Shown here: positions 7,178 to 16,124 of the stretch, in pieces
Layout of the letters: every line of letters starts with the position of its first letter
Position numbering within the stretch: the stretch's first letter is position 1
Source: Oligoflexia bacterium
Lineage (GTDB): Bacteria; Bdellovibrionota; UBA1018
Assembly: GCA_014376785.1 (NCBI GenBank)
Contig: JACMQW010000008.1
Location: forward strand, 1-39,378
DNA: 39,378 bases
Direction: 5' to 3'
Notes under the pieces: model-generated
What the model was told of the DNA's origin: nothing
What the model saw: the letters and a program-made list of their open reading frames with translations, nothing else
Databases searched by the model: none
Made by a program: the position numbers and the translations under genes

Positions 7178-8863
7178 ATGAAAAAATTCGCTTACTTATC
7201 GTTGCTGGTCGGATTCAATGCCATGAATTCCTACGCCGCAAGTTCTCTCCCATTCGCATGCACAATCAAAATGAAGCCCGAAGCGGTGCGAGCTCCTGAG
7301 AATGTTACTCCCAAAGAAGCCGCTTATCTCGAAACTCTGAACAACCCTCGGGTTTACCAAGGACCGCCGGAGAGCCGGGCGATTAAACGCATCGGATTCC
7401 CTTTCCTGAGTAAGACAAAATTGAGGGCCGATCGGTTCACATTCGAAAATGGCGATCAAGGCCTCAAGCTGATTCATGAGGGTGCACTCATGGAATATGG
7501 CGGCATCGGTTACCGTGAAATGACGAACATGCCTCTGATGACCATTCGAAATCCGAAGACCGGCGAATATCAAATCTTAATGATGCCGCGGGCGATCCGA
7601 AATTATTATACCGAGGTGAATCTCACGGCAGGTGGAACCATTTCGCCCAAGGATTATGTTTCTGACGTTCCGGTGTTTGTCATGACTCCGAAGTTCGACC
7701 AAAACGGAAAAATGACAGGCAAAATTAAATACATCAATCACGCAATCATGTCGAAACCAGAGGCGGGCTTTTTGTTTGAGGATCCACGCCTCTCCGTCAT
7801 CTATAATCGCGACGGAACTTCTAGAACACTGCTCACGGGAACAGATTACTCCTCTCACGTCCCGGGTAATAAGAATCCCGACGTCATGAATCGTTACACC
7901 GAGCTTGAGTTCGACGAGAACGGTTATCCCAGACCTGCGGATGTGAATGGAAAGATTCATTTTTTCGACTTGAGTCCACCTCCTGCGCGACGCGCAGATG
8001 GAAGCTACTCCTTCATCGACGCAAAAAATGCGGTCATTGCTCTGAATGAACTCGGCGAACTCACGGTGCATACTCGTTTTCGCCCGGACTTCAACGATGC
8101 CGAGATGATTAAACTCTTCAGAGGAAAAATCTCAAAGTATGCCGAACAGATCTTTGTTTTTCCGGGAGGCATCGCTGAGATGCAGGCCTATGAATGGAAA
8201 TACGCGCTCGAAGACTTAAACGATCCTAAAATGGCGGCAGGCTCTAAAAATCGAGTTCGTCCAAAATCGGCTCAAACGATTCTCGTCGATAAAGATTTGA
8301 AAGAACTTTACAACGCGGAAGACACGATTACTGAAAAAGGAAAGGGTCTCGGACCCGGATCCGCTCCCTACCGTCTCGAGCGGCACGGAAATCAGCTTTT
8401 GGTTTCGCGGGGTAAATACGCTCCGTCATTCCCTTACAAAAAAGCACTTCCAGCAAATTTTCCTCTGAAAGATGGAGAGGTCACCTACATCGCGATTAAT
8501 CACGAAGTTCGTTACCTGAAAGACATGCGTAATGGAATGAAGAGCATCAAACGCCATTACTCAGGATCACCGGTCAGATATAACAATGAACTGACGAAGA
8601 TTATCACTTATTACTCAGATGCAATTCAGCCGAAGCTCGCACTGGAAGTGAACTCCGGCACTTCTGGAGTGGGGGATTTGCAGCACCTCTATCCGATGAC
8701 CGGAGATATCGTCCCCGATGAGTCTGGTTTCGCTCACGCTATTCAGCCTTTCGGAGCGAGCGATTCACATGTGGAATGGGCGGAAGTCGATTTCATTAGC
8801 ATGCTGATAGAAATGGAAGATCCCGCTCGCATTGCGAGTGGCCAGATTCGCCATTTTAAATAA
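7178..8863 (+). CDS. Exported protein, possible GH130-like beta-propeller
   Basis: A 561-residue protein with a signal peptide (hydrophobic LSLLVGF, cleavage near SYA-AS, residue 21). A GH130-type signature may be present: GFLFEDPRL (Glu201-Asp-Pro-Arg) followed by a strand and TGTDYSSH, then a KNAV...TVHTRFRPD stretch resembling the KNA-LF...LHRP segment of that five-bladed propeller superfamily. EWAEVDF and MEDPARI close the protein. If real, the role would be hydrolysis or phosphorolysis of mannose-type glycans. The resemblance is by eye and distant, so the function is tentative. AAAGG abuts the ATG. The papain-like protease gene starts 21 bp downstream, so the two may be co-transcribed. 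Confidence 0.6.
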   Translation: MKKFAYLSLLVGFNAMNSYAASSLPFACTIKMKPEAVRAPENVTPKEAAYLETLNNPRVYQGPPESRAIKRIGFPFLSKTKLRADRFTFENGDQGLKLIHEGALMEYGGIGYREMTNMPLMTIRNPKTGEYQILMMPRAIRNYYTEVNLTAGGTISPKDYVSDVPVFVMTPKFDQNGKMTGKIKYINHAIMSKPEAGFLFEDPRLSVIYNRDGTSRTLLTGTDYSSHVPGNKNPDVMNRYTELEFDENGYPRPADVNGKIHFFDLSPPPARRADGSYSFIDAKNAVIALNELGELTVHTRFRPDFNDAEMIKLFRGKISKYAEQIFVFPGGIAEMQAYEWKYALEDLNDPKMAAGSKNRVRPKSAQTILVDKDLKELYNAEDTITEKGKGLGPGSAPYRLERHGNQLLVSRGKYAPSFPYKKALPANFPLKDGEVTYIAINHEVRYLKDMRNGMKSIKRHYSGSPVRYNNELTKIITYYSDAIQPKLALEVNSGTSGVGDLQHLYPMTGDIVPDESGFAHAIQPFGASDSHVEWAEVDFISMLIEMEDPARIASGQIRHFK

Positions 8864-8884
8864 GATTGTCGTCTTTTTTCTGTC

Positions 8885-10216
8885 ATGCGGAGGTCTAAAT
8901 CTGTCGATAGAAAAGGGATGGATTTTCCCTCAAACCAAAAACTGCCGATACTTTCGAAACGCCGGCTGCTTTTCTTCATCGTGGTTGTTGGGTTTTGCTT
9001 CGGTATTCCGCCTGTTCCGAAGTTCACCCGAGACCAGGTGAGGGAGATTCGCAGTCCCGCGTCGTCGAAAGGTTGCTCCGATATCCGTTTGGATGATCTC
9101 GGCGGGGCGATGGAAAAAGTCGCCGTTCGAAACCAGCGCTCTATTGGAAACTGTTACGCCCACACGGCGGCTCAGATGTATGATGCTTGGCGATTTAAGC
9201 ACGACGAAAAGGCCGATCGGCAGCACCAGAGTTCCGGTTTTGAAATTGGGCAGCGCTTTAAGCTCCATGATCCCATCCGATTTCGAGATTCGAGTATCGA
9301 TGGCGGGTTCGTCCAAAAAGTCATTCCGGTGATCTTCGAAAACGAGGCGAAGAAACGCGGCACTTGTTCCGAAGCCGAACTGAACTCGGTCTTTCGAAGT
9401 GGAAATGGACCGATGACCGTCGATGAATTTGCCTCGGGAATCATGGGCCTTTTCAATAAATACCGTTCCGAGTTTTATCGTTCTCGAGGAAGAATCTCGG
9501 ACGATGACATCCGTCATCCGGTCGCGGTGCAAGACCGGACACAGGTCGCTTCGCCCGCCCGTGATCGCCGGAATGCCGACTTCGCCCCCCGAAATTTTGG
9601 TGATTCAGAGGCTGAACTGCGTCGAGATATTCTAGGTCGCGGAATCGTCGAGTTGAAAACCTACCTTTTAAATCATTACACGGTGAATGCGCCCATTCGA
9701 TTCGACTCACTGAAGGCAGACGGTGACACCGTGGATATGTTTGAAACTCTGGGGCTTGCTTTCTGTGACCCGAGTCACCGCCTTTTTTCTCAGGGCGAAT
9801 TTAAAGCGCGAAACCTTTCAACCCGCAAAGCTCTGAACGAAATCGATAGCGAGCTTAATCAAGGGCTAAATGAAGCTTACCCGGTCGGAATCAGTTATTG
9901 CGCGAATATTCTGGGTGAAGGACGGAATGCTTTTCAGCGACTAAAAAATGACGATGAATGTTTGAATCACGCTTCGCTCGTCATCGGTCGCAGAACAAAT
10001 CAGAAGACGAATCGTTGCGAATACGCCATTCGAAATACTTGGGGAGCCGCGCGCAATTTTTCGATCGACTCCCACTCGGGACGGCCTCGGGCCGATGGAA
10101 ATTACCACCCCGACTGGACTGCGGAGCCTGAAAAAGGCGTCGTATGGGTCGAAGGAGAGACTCTCGAGAAATCCGTTTACGAGGTCCAAATCATGGAGCC
10201 GCTCCGGGAACGTTAG
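8885..10216 (+). CDS. Papain-like (C1-type) cysteine protease, exported or membrane-anchored
   Basis: A 443-residue protein with a basic N-terminus and a hydrophobic segment (residues 28-41, LLFFIVVVGFCFGI) that can be a signal peptide or anchor. The papain catalytic set is present in order: Gln84 of the oxyanion hole and Cys90 in NQRSIGNCYAH, His362 in CLNHASLVIG, and Asn384 in IRNTWG. About 270 residues separate Cys and His, against about 130 in papain, so a large insertion is present (residues about 110-340, charged and Arg-rich). The ATG at 8885 lacks a clear ribosome site; ATG 8918 would keep the hydrophobic segment. The gene follows the GH130-like gene by 21 bp and overlaps the convergent outer-membrane protein gene by 4 bp. 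Confidence 0.82.
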   Translation: MRRSKSVDRKGMDFPSNQKLPILSKRRLLFFIVVVGFCFGIPPVPKFTRDQVREIRSPASSKGCSDIRLDDLGGAMEKVAVRNQRSIGNCYAHTAAQMYDAWRFKHDEKADRQHQSSGFEIGQRFKLHDPIRFRDSSIDGGFVQKVIPVIFENEAKKRGTCSEAELNSVFRSGNGPMTVDEFASGIMGLFNKYRSEFYRSRGRISDDDIRHPVAVQDRTQVASPARDRRNADFAPRNFGDSEAELRRDILGRGIVELKTYLLNHYTVNAPIRFDSLKADGDTVDMFETLGLAFCDPSHRLFSQGEFKARNLSTRKALNEIDSELNQGLNEAYPVGISYCANILGEGRNAFQRLKNDDECLNHASLVIGRRTNQKTNRCEYAIRNTWGAARNFSIDSHSGRPRADGNYHPDWTAEPEKGVVWVEGETLEKSVYEVQIMEPLRER

Positions 10217-10755
10217 AAGTAGTAGCGAATCCCGATTCCGCCTTCAAGCAGGCCAGAGGTTTCGGGCACAATCGAAATGCCAGGAACGAGCTCGACAAAA
10301 ACACCGAGCGGAGTACGAGCTGGAATCCACTCGATCCCGAGTGGAACGCGTACGCCAGCGCCTAACGAATCATGTCCCCGTCCAAAAAAACGACGGTCGC
10401 GGTCATAATGCTTATCATTCGCGAATGCCAGCACGAGGCCCACCCCGAAGTAGGGCGAGAGTTCGGAAATGAAGGCAGTAGAGTGGCCCAACGATCCGGG
10501 GTAATGGAGTAGGTAATCCGAGTAAACGAGTGCGTATTCATCAAAAGAAAAGGCCAGTCCGAAATCGACGGCTTTATCGGGGGCTAGCCAAAGTTTGGCG
10601 CTCAGCGCGGTGGGTTCGCCGATCACTATTCCTGCTCCGAAAGAATGTCCTCTGGACACCGCGGATGAGGGTGCTGCAAACGCTGACGAAAAGGGAATCA
10701 GGAGAGCGATCGGCAGCAGAGTCGGGAGAGCGTAGGCGATTTTAATCATCTTCAT
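10213..10755 (-). CDS. Small outer-membrane beta-barrel protein (DUF3996-like)
   Basis: A 180-residue protein with a signal peptide ending AFA-AP (residue 28). The mature N-terminus GHSFGAGIVIGEPTALSAK matches the repeated Gly-x-Gly, GEPT, aliphatic pattern of small barrels of the DUF3996 type. Further strands alternate hydrophobic and small residues, and the protein ends in IRYYF, a C-terminal aromatic typical of outer-membrane barrels recognised by BAM. Function is unknown, probably structural or a small porin. It is monocistronic and convergent with the cysteine protease gene; the two stop codons overlap. Confidence 0.75.
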   Translation of the reverse strand: MKMIKIAYALPTLLPIALLIPFSSAFAAPSSAVSRGHSFGAGIVIGEPTALSAKLWLAPDKAVDFGLAFSFDEYALVYSDYLLHYPGSLGHSTAFISELSPYFGVGLVLAFANDKHYDRDRRFFGRGHDSLGAGVRVPLGIEWIPARTPLGVFVELVPGISIVPETSGLLEGGIGIRYYF

Positions 10756-10891
10756 CTTGTCCTTGAGCGAGAATGTGAAATTTGAGCTTATCTCAGCCTG
10801 ATCTAAAAAGGTTGGCAGCGGAAGTATTTAAAAGAGTCTGAACTGCTCAGGATAGGTTTTCCATAACCGGCGGCCGGACGGGGCTGTTGCA

Positions 10892-10921
10892 TTGACTCAT
10901 TGCATTAACTTGGGGTATAAC
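10892..10921 (+). promoter_or_regulatory. Strong sigma-70 promoter
   Basis: TTGACT (10892-10897) and TATAAC (10916-10921) are separated by 18 bp, the best -35/-10 match seen in the window. The predicted transcription start near 10928 lies about 3 bp before GTG 10931, which would make the transcript almost leaderless. Confidence 0.65.
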
Positions 10922-10930
10922 CCGTTCATC

Positions 10931-11965
10931 GTGACGTTCAACCTGTTAAATTTAAAGGTTATTTGCCTATTCGGAGCGCTGCTGAGCGTTTCGCCGAATG
11001 CAGATGCGTCCTCGATTTCGGACCGCTTGACGGACTACTGTCAGGGGGAAGGGATTTCGATCTGTTTGCGGGGAGTCCTTGCCCTGAAATGCGCCGCTTA
11101 CCACCGCTCGGAGCCTTTCTCGAAGTCGCTGCGCGAATGCGAGTCTACCGCTTCGGACATGATGACTCTTTTAGAGATCGATCCAGAACCGGCAAAGCAA
11201 GGAGAAACAAACCAACTCGTTTTCAAAACCCGACTCAGCCGAGTGATGGCCGAACCAGGGATAGAGCATTATCTCACCGGGGTCACGGAGGGTGCGAAGC
11301 AGGCAATCCAAAGTGAAACGCGGTTCAAACTTTGGGACTACACGCTGAGCGCCGTCCAAGGAAATCGCTTTCGGGCACTCGAGCGCATCGCTGTTCTCTT
11401 CCAAGATACCGACCCAAATTCCATTGTATTCGACTATGCGCGGATTCGCGGAATGAAAGTTTCTCCGAGATTGAAATCGATCTGGCAAGACGCCGTAGAC
11501 TCAGTCGGAATCAAGAGGCTTCAAGCCAACAAAGGTGAGGCAATCGTCTTCATTCGCACCTATCCTGCGGTCGATACCGAGTTTCTCAACGCCGGATTTT
11601 ATCATTTTTATTTCACTGCTTATCTCACCAGTCGGCTGCAAGCCCTCGGGCACGACGCACAAGCGGCGATTTTTCTACCGTTTTTATTGAATGCGCTCTA
11701 TGAATTTTTTGAACTTCCTCGCACGAGCCTTCTGGGGGATGCCAAACCTTTTTCTGAAAAAAGATACCACTATAAACTGACCGATCTTTACGGCGGTTAC
11801 GTGGGCCCACTTTGGTGGATGAGCCAGACAACCGGGATAAAGCCTTTTCCCGTTTTTTCTCGAGAGCTCTCTGCGAACCCCTCTCTGACGATGCACCGAC
11901 TGAGTCAGAAATTTTTCGAAAGTCCCGCTTCCTTTAATTCTCTCAATCCAGGAGTCAACCCATGA
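10931..11965 (+). CDS. Exported protein of unknown function, probably leaderless GTG start
   Basis: The frame opens at TTG 10892, but that codon is the -35 box of the promoter, so translation should begin downstream. GTG 10931 gives 344 residues and a good signal peptide (hydrophobic VICLFGALLSV, cleavage near ADA-SS). The mature part starts with a Cys-containing segment (YCQGEGISICLRG, LKCAAY, LRECEST) and is then largely helical, with aromatic-rich stretches (FYHFYFTAYL, GPLWWMSQ). No family is recognised. No ribosome site precedes GTG 10931. The stop overlaps the next ATG (ATGA), so the two genes are translationally coupled and probably act together. Confidence 0.7.
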   Translation: MTFNLLNLKVICLFGALLSVSPNADASSISDRLTDYCQGEGISICLRGVLALKCAAYHRSEPFSKSLRECESTASDMMTLLEIDPEPAKQGETNQLVFKTRLSRVMAEPGIEHYLTGVTEGAKQAIQSETRFKLWDYTLSAVQGNRFRALERIAVLFQDTDPNSIVFDYARIRGMKVSPRLKSIWQDAVDSVGIKRLQANKGEAIVFIRTYPAVDTEFLNAGFYHFYFTAYLTSRLQALGHDAQAAIFLPFLLNALYEFFELPRTSLLGDAKPFSEKRYHYKLTDLYGGYVGPLWWMSQTTGIKPFPVFSRELSANPSLTMHRLSQKFFESPASFNSLNPGVNP

Positions 11966-13917
11966 ACTTGTCCCCTCTAAAACTAAAACTGTGGACCACC
12001 ACCGTTTTATCATTCTTGATCGGCGCGAGTCCGGCACTCGCCGAGAGCATCAATCTCACCGAATTTAATGGAAACCAAGCCGTGGTCGTCGGTGAAGGTT
12101 TCACCAGTACCGCTGCTCGAAGCTTCCAAGTGAATATCGAAGTGAACGGAAGTTTCATTGCGGATATCAATACGGCAAACGGCGCTTTCAGTTACACCAC
12201 CCCGAGTGGAACCGTTAAAAATGGTGATGTGTTGGGAGTGAAAGTGCTGAACTGGACAGGCAGCGGTGGGCACTACGTTCGCCAATTTAATTTGAGAAGC
12301 TCTTCACCCCCACCGAAGCCAGACTTCAGCATGACGGATAGCCAACTTCGTGAATATGCGAATCAGCAGAGTCGTACGGTCGCAAACCGCGTTGTCAACA
12401 CTTTTGGCAAGCTTGAGCGCTGGAAATATAACTTCGTCGTTGGATATTGGATGGGAATTTCCGGATACCCTGTTTATCCGGGAACCTCAGAATACCGTGA
12501 TGGATCTACTTACGGTACCGGAGAAGGTAGAAGTCGCGGATTCAGCGATGGCTCCTCGATCGGAAATTCGGCTGCGATGACTTCGGGATCAACGGCGGCT
12601 CGCGACCGATTCTATGCGATCGTAAATACGAATCAAGAACCTGACCTTTCGGTTCCCCACGCGCAACGGCCGGCTTTCAACGGACTCAGTGTCCCCGCTA
12701 CGAGCTGTGAAGCGACTAAAACAGAAGTCGGCTCGCTTGATTCCCAACTGGAATCTGAGTTGAGAATGCTTTCTTGGTCTGACGGAAGTCTGGTTGTAAG
12801 TTACGGAAGTTATTCTAACCTCTATGATCTGCGACTGAGTTCGATTTACGAGTCGAGCTCGAACTCCTACTCCTACTCATTTGTTGATAGCTGGTCACGC
12901 AGTGATTACGCCTGGTCGGAGTGGTTAAATAATCATTTAGGCGGCGGTTACGATGCCAATAATTACAATAAACTCTCAGCTAGCCAACAAGCCACTTTCC
13001 GAAGCTACTTCTCGCAGATCTACGACAGCGTGATCGACGAGAAGTACACACGGGTTCGGACTTCGGTAGAGCCGCTCGCCCTGGCTCGCGGACAGTGGTA
13101 CGGGCTTACCATTGCTCGGAAGAAAAACTTCGATCAAGGCTGTTTGGACGGGTTTAACCGCATTTACGGAAATGCATCGATCCAAGGCTTCAATTCTGGG
13201 TTCACCCAGGCTGTTTTCTCCTCCTCATTCCGTTCCTCTGCGAACGGATACATGAACAACCCAGTTCTGCTCTTCGACGGTGTTAAAATCGTCGATGAAA
13301 ACCGAAATGGAGTGTTCGAGCTCGGTGAAGCAGTCGGAATTTTCGTCGCGAAAGAAGCGAATGTCGGTCGGGTGGATGCCCGTTCTATCCCGATCTCACT
13401 GGTGGGCCAGGGTCTCGACCGGATGGCATCTTCTGCATCGGTGAGCGTTCCGCGCTCTAGTTCCCGCGAAGTTAACCAGATAGCGCCCGGTCTAGCGCGA
13501 GTTAGAATGGATGTGATCGCAGATCAGTCGAATGCGGTTCAGGTTTACATCGGCAAATCGTTGGTCGCGAACCTGACGTACGCGGTAAGCTGGAAGTCAG
13601 CAATTCAGGCGCTGGCAACCGCCCGGGCGAGTGATTCTTCCACCGCAACGTTGAAGAACTTCGTGCTGAAAAACATCAGCGACGAGTACACGAAAGCAGA
13701 GGCGGCCGAAAACGACCTCTACTCGTTCAAATCTCCGCAGCGCTCTAAGCTTCGAGACCTCGTTAGCTTTTACGCAACCCTTAAGCCGGTGGAGCGTGAA
13801 GTGATTCGGTCTATGGGACCTACCCTAGTTGCGATGCAGGAAACTCATTCCAAAAATTATTGGAAGACGGGAAAACTGCGGAAGAACTTCAAGGCTCTCG
13901 CTTCCCAAATTCAATAA
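11962..13917 (+). CDS. Large exported multi-domain protein of unknown function
   Basis: A 651-residue protein with a signal peptide (cleavage near ALA-ES, residue 28). Residues about 30-112 look like an Ig-type domain. A Pro linker (SSPPPKPD) follows. Residues about 150-205 contain a Gly ladder (GTGEGRSRGFSDGSSIG), and a second one occurs at about 378-415 (GCLDGF, YGNASIQGFNSGF), which suggests a repeated coil. Residues about 275-330 are rich in Ser, Tyr and Trp. A segment with ENRNGVFELGEAVGI followed by NVG at about 447-475 resembles N-terminal strands of CARDB-like domains. The C-terminus is a basic helix. It is the second gene of a coupled pair and ends at a strong terminator. A surface structural or adhesive role is possible, but this is inference. 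Confidence 0.8.
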   Translation: MNLSPLKLKLWTTTVLSFLIGASPALAESINLTEFNGNQAVVVGEGFTSTAARSFQVNIEVNGSFIADINTANGAFSYTTPSGTVKNGDVLGVKVLNWTGSGGHYVRQFNLRSSSPPPKPDFSMTDSQLREYANQQSRTVANRVVNTFGKLERWKYNFVVGYWMGISGYPVYPGTSEYRDGSTYGTGEGRSRGFSDGSSIGNSAAMTSGSTAARDRFYAIVNTNQEPDLSVPHAQRPAFNGLSVPATSCEATKTEVGSLDSQLESELRMLSWSDGSLVVSYGSYSNLYDLRLSSIYESSSNSYSYSFVDSWSRSDYAWSEWLNNHLGGGYDANNYNKLSASQQATFRSYFSQIYDSVIDEKYTRVRTSVEPLALARGQWYGLTIARKKNFDQGCLDGFNRIYGNASIQGFNSGFTQAVFSSSFRSSANGYMNNPVLLFDGVKIVDENRNGVFELGEAVGIFVAKEANVGRVDARSIPISLVGQGLDRMASSASVSVPRSSSREVNQIAPGLARVRMDVIADQSNAVQVYIGKSLVANLTYAVSWKSAIQALATARASDSSTATLKNFVLKNISDEYTKAEAAENDLYSFKSPQRSKLRDLVSFYATLKPVEREVIRSMGPTLVAMQETHSKNYWKTGKLRKNFKALASQIQ

Positions 13918-13925
13918 CTCAAAAT

Positions 13926-13963
13926 AAAAAGAGTCGGCGCGGATTCCGCGCCGACTCTTTTTT
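13926..13963. terminator. Bidirectional terminator
   Basis: The inverted repeat AAAAAGAGTCGGCGCGG and its complement, with a 3-nt ATT loop, is flanked by A-run and T-run, so it works on both strands. It closes the 651-residue protein gene (+) and the cytochrome b562-like gene (-). Confidence 0.88.
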
Positions 13964-13981
13964 AGTTTTATGGCGCCTACT

Positions 13982-14425
13982 TTATTTGAAGCGCTTATGT
14001 CCGATTTTTTGGAGTTCTTTCATCGCGTCCATTGTCAACTTCGCACTCGCAGAGTCGTTTGCGAGAAGCGCCTTCGCGAGGTCTCCCTCGAGGGTGAAGA
14101 GATGACGCACCATTTTCTGATATTCTAAGTACTCGAGTTCTTTTGCCGCGGGATCAGTGACCTTTTCAAGTTTTCTGACGCAAAGAGAGAGCGCTTCCGT
14201 GGTGAGTTGTTGGAGCTGGATACTTTTCGCAACCGAATCTGGATTCGCCGCCGGGTCAGCAATTTGGGGTTCTAGCTGCTTCCAAATCACATTCATGTCT
14301 TTCATGACTTGCTTGAGTGTCTGCGCACTAGCCACGCAGGCGTCTTCTGGCGAAGAAGATGCGTTCGCTTGAGGCAAAGAAAGAAGGGATAAGAGAGCTA
14401 GGACTAAAATGAACTTTTTCGTCAT
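13982..14425 (-). CDS. Periplasmic four-helix protein, cytochrome b562-like
   Basis: A 147-residue protein with a signal peptide (core LVLALLSLLSLP, cleavage after ANA, residue 22). The mature part is all helical. Two features recall cytochrome b562: methionines near the start of helix 1 (Met41, Met44 in MKDMNVIW) and a C-terminal MKELQKIGHKRFK with His143, which can be laid over the LKTTRNAYHQKYR end of E. coli b562 that supplies the axial histidine. Cys30 and Cys84 may form a disulfide; there is no CxxCH. Haem binding is not proven, as many family members lack it. AGGAG precedes ATG. It follows ribH by 56 bp and may be the last gene of the rib transcript. Confidence 0.6.
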   Translation of the reverse strand: MTKKFILVLALLSLLSLPQANASSSPEDACVASAQTLKQVMKDMNVIWKQLEPQIADPAANPDSVAKSIQLQQLTTEALSLCVRKLEKVTDPAAKELEYLEYQKMVRHLFTLEGDLAKALLANDSASAKLTMDAMKELQKIGHKRFK

Positions 14426-14481
14426 TGATAAACTCCTGCGAAAAGAAACGTTGGCAGTTAGGAAGCCTTTAGCAGAAAAAG

Positions 14482-14919
14482 TTACCCTAAGTTGCGAATT
14501 TCTTTCAGTGCCACCACCGTCTCAAAACAAGCGGCCGCCGCTTCGCGACCCTTGTTCTCCGGGTTTTCTCGACTCCGTGATTCAGCCTGCTCTTCAGTAT
14601 AGGTTGTGAGAATCCCGAAGCTAATCGGCGTTTCTGTCGAAAGCATGCTTTGCATGATCCCTAGCGTCGCGCCGAGACTAATGAATTCAAAATGCGCCGT
14701 ATCGCCTTTGATCACGCATCCGAGGCAGATCACCCCCGCAAATTTCCCGCATTTAGCCAGTTTCTGCGCGATGAGTGGAATTTCGAAGGCACCGGGTGCG
14801 GAGAACTCCTGAATCGAATCGGAAGCCACGCCTTTCTCCGCTAGATAAGCATGCGCTCCTTTTTTCAGACCGGAAGTCACTTCTGAATTAAATTGGCTGG
14901 TTAATATCGCAAACTTCAT
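14482..14919 (-). CDS. ribH: 6,7-dimethyl-8-ribityllumazine synthase
   Basis: A 145-residue protein, slightly short for RibH (about 155). It condenses 5-amino-6-ribitylamino-uracil with 3,4-dihydroxy-2-butanone 4-phosphate, the step before riboflavin. Motifs: SQFNSEVT near the N-terminus (substrate ring stacking), SAPGAFEIP (ribityl binding), [12 protein letters not shown] with the catalytic His, and ENKGREAA at the C-terminal helix. It begins within the ribBA stop (ATGA overlap), so the two are translationally coupled. It is usually assembled as a pentamer or 60-mer capsid. The nusB gene that often follows ribH in proteobacteria is absent here. Confidence 0.97.
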   Translation of the reverse strand: MKFAILTSQFNSEVTSGLKKGAHAYLAEKGVASDSIQEFSAPGAFEIPLIAQKLAKCGKFAGVICLGCVIKGDTAHFEFISLGATLGIMQSMLSTETPISFGILTTYTEEQAESRSRENPENKGREAAAACFETVVALKEIRNLG

Positions 14920-16124
14920 TCTAGCTCCGCGTTCAGATGGGTCAAATGGTGACCGAGTTTATCTCTTTTAGTCTTCAGGTAAGCGAGGTTAGGTGCGGTC
15001 GCCGGACTTTCAATTGGAACTCGCTCGACGATTTTAAGCCCGTACCCATCGATCCCGATGACTTTGCGGGGATTGTTCGTCAGGAGCCGAATTTCAGTCA
15101 GGCCTAAGTAGCGGAGGATTTGCGCACCGATGCCGTACTGACGAAGGTCGGCTTCGAATCCGAGATGACGATTCGCTTCCACCGTGTCCATCCCTTGATC
15201 TTGAAGAGCGTAAGCGCGGATTTTATTTCCAAGTCCAATCCCGCGCCCTTCGTGTCTTCGCATGTAAACTAAAACTCCGTTCTCGCTCTCTGCGATTTGG
15301 CGAAGCGCAGTCTGGAGTTGGATGCCGCAATCACAACGAAGTGAACCGAGTGCATCTCCGGTGAGGCACTCCGAATGCACGCGGACCAATGCCGGGCTCT
15401 TTAATTCTCCCCGGACGAGTGCCAGGTGTTCGGTTCCATCGATCTCGCTTCGGAAGGCAAACATTTTAAATTTACCGAACTGGGAGGGAAATTCTGTTTG
15501 CGCAATTTCCTCGATGAGTCGTTCCCTTTGGGTCCTCCAGGAAATGATTTCTTGGATCGAGACGATGGGAAGCCCGTGATCTGCCGCAAAGATTTCCAAA
15601 TCCGGAAGGCGAGCCATCGTTCCATCGTCGTTCATAATTTCGCAAATCACCGCTCCGGGGCTCAGCTCGGCAATTTTCATGAGATCGACCGATCCTTCCG
15701 TATGGCCTGCGCGGACGAGCACGCCGCCCGGTTTTGCACGCAGTGGGAAAATGTGCCCAGGAGAAACGAGGTCGGTCGGTTTTGACTGCGGATCCATCGC
15801 GACCCGAATCGTTCGCGCGCGGTCCGCCGCAGAGATTCCCGTCGTCACGCCTTCGTTTGCTTCAATCGAAATGGTGAACGCTGTTCCACGCGGACTTCGG
15901 TTGCTGGTCGTCATCATGGCCAGTCCGAGCGCGTCGATTCGTTTTTCCTCGAGGGCTAGACAAATAAGGCCCCTCGCATGTTTCGCCATGAAGTTAATTG
16001 TTTCGGGAGTGGCAAACTCCGCCGCGAGAACGAGATCCCCTTCGTTTTCACGGTCTTCGTCATCGGTGAGGATGATCATCTTTCCTAAACGGAGATTTTC
16101 TAGCGCGAGAGGTAAGGATGACAT
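14916..16124 (-). CDS. ribBA: Bifunctional 3,4-dihydroxy-2-butanone 4-phosphate synthase / GTP cyclohydrolase II
   Basis: From ATG 16124 the protein has 402 residues. The N-terminal RibB domain has the Mg2+ and substrate motifs [12 protein letters not shown] and [11 protein letters not shown]. The C-terminal RibA domain has the zinc cysteines in [17 protein letters not shown], the [10 protein letters not shown] nucleotide motif, and [12 protein letters not shown]. It makes both precursors of lumazine: the four-carbon unit from ribulose 5-phosphate and the pyrimidine from GTP. The frame extends to ATG 16211, but that extra part is basic and atypical; GGAG 8 bp before ATG 16124 and homology both support the internal start. 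The start overlaps the end of ribE by 25 bp. Confidence 0.96.
   Translation of the reverse strand: MSSLPLALENLRLGKMIILTDDEDRENEGDLVLAAEFATPETINFMAKHARGLICLALEEKRIDALGLAMMTTSNRSPRGTAFTISIEANEGVTTGISAADRARTIRVAMDPQSKPTDLVSPGHIFPLRAKPGGVLVRAGHTEGSVDLMKIAELSPGAVICEIMNDDGTMARLPDLEIFAADHGLPIVSIQEIISWRTQRERLIEEIAQTEFPSQFGKFKMFAFRSEIDGTEHLALVRGELKSPALVRVHSECLTGDALGSLRCDCGIQLQTALRQIAESENGVLVYMRRHEGRGIGLGNKIRAYALQDQGMDTVEANRHLGFEADLRQYGIGAQILRYLGLTEIRLLTNNPRKVIGIDGYGLKIVERVPIESPATAPNLAYLKTKRDKLGHHLTHLNAELE

Noticed and set aside
10892-10930. TTG 10892 as translation start of the 344-residue protein gene
   Set aside because: It coincides with the -35 box of a near-consensus promoter, so it would not be in the mRNA.
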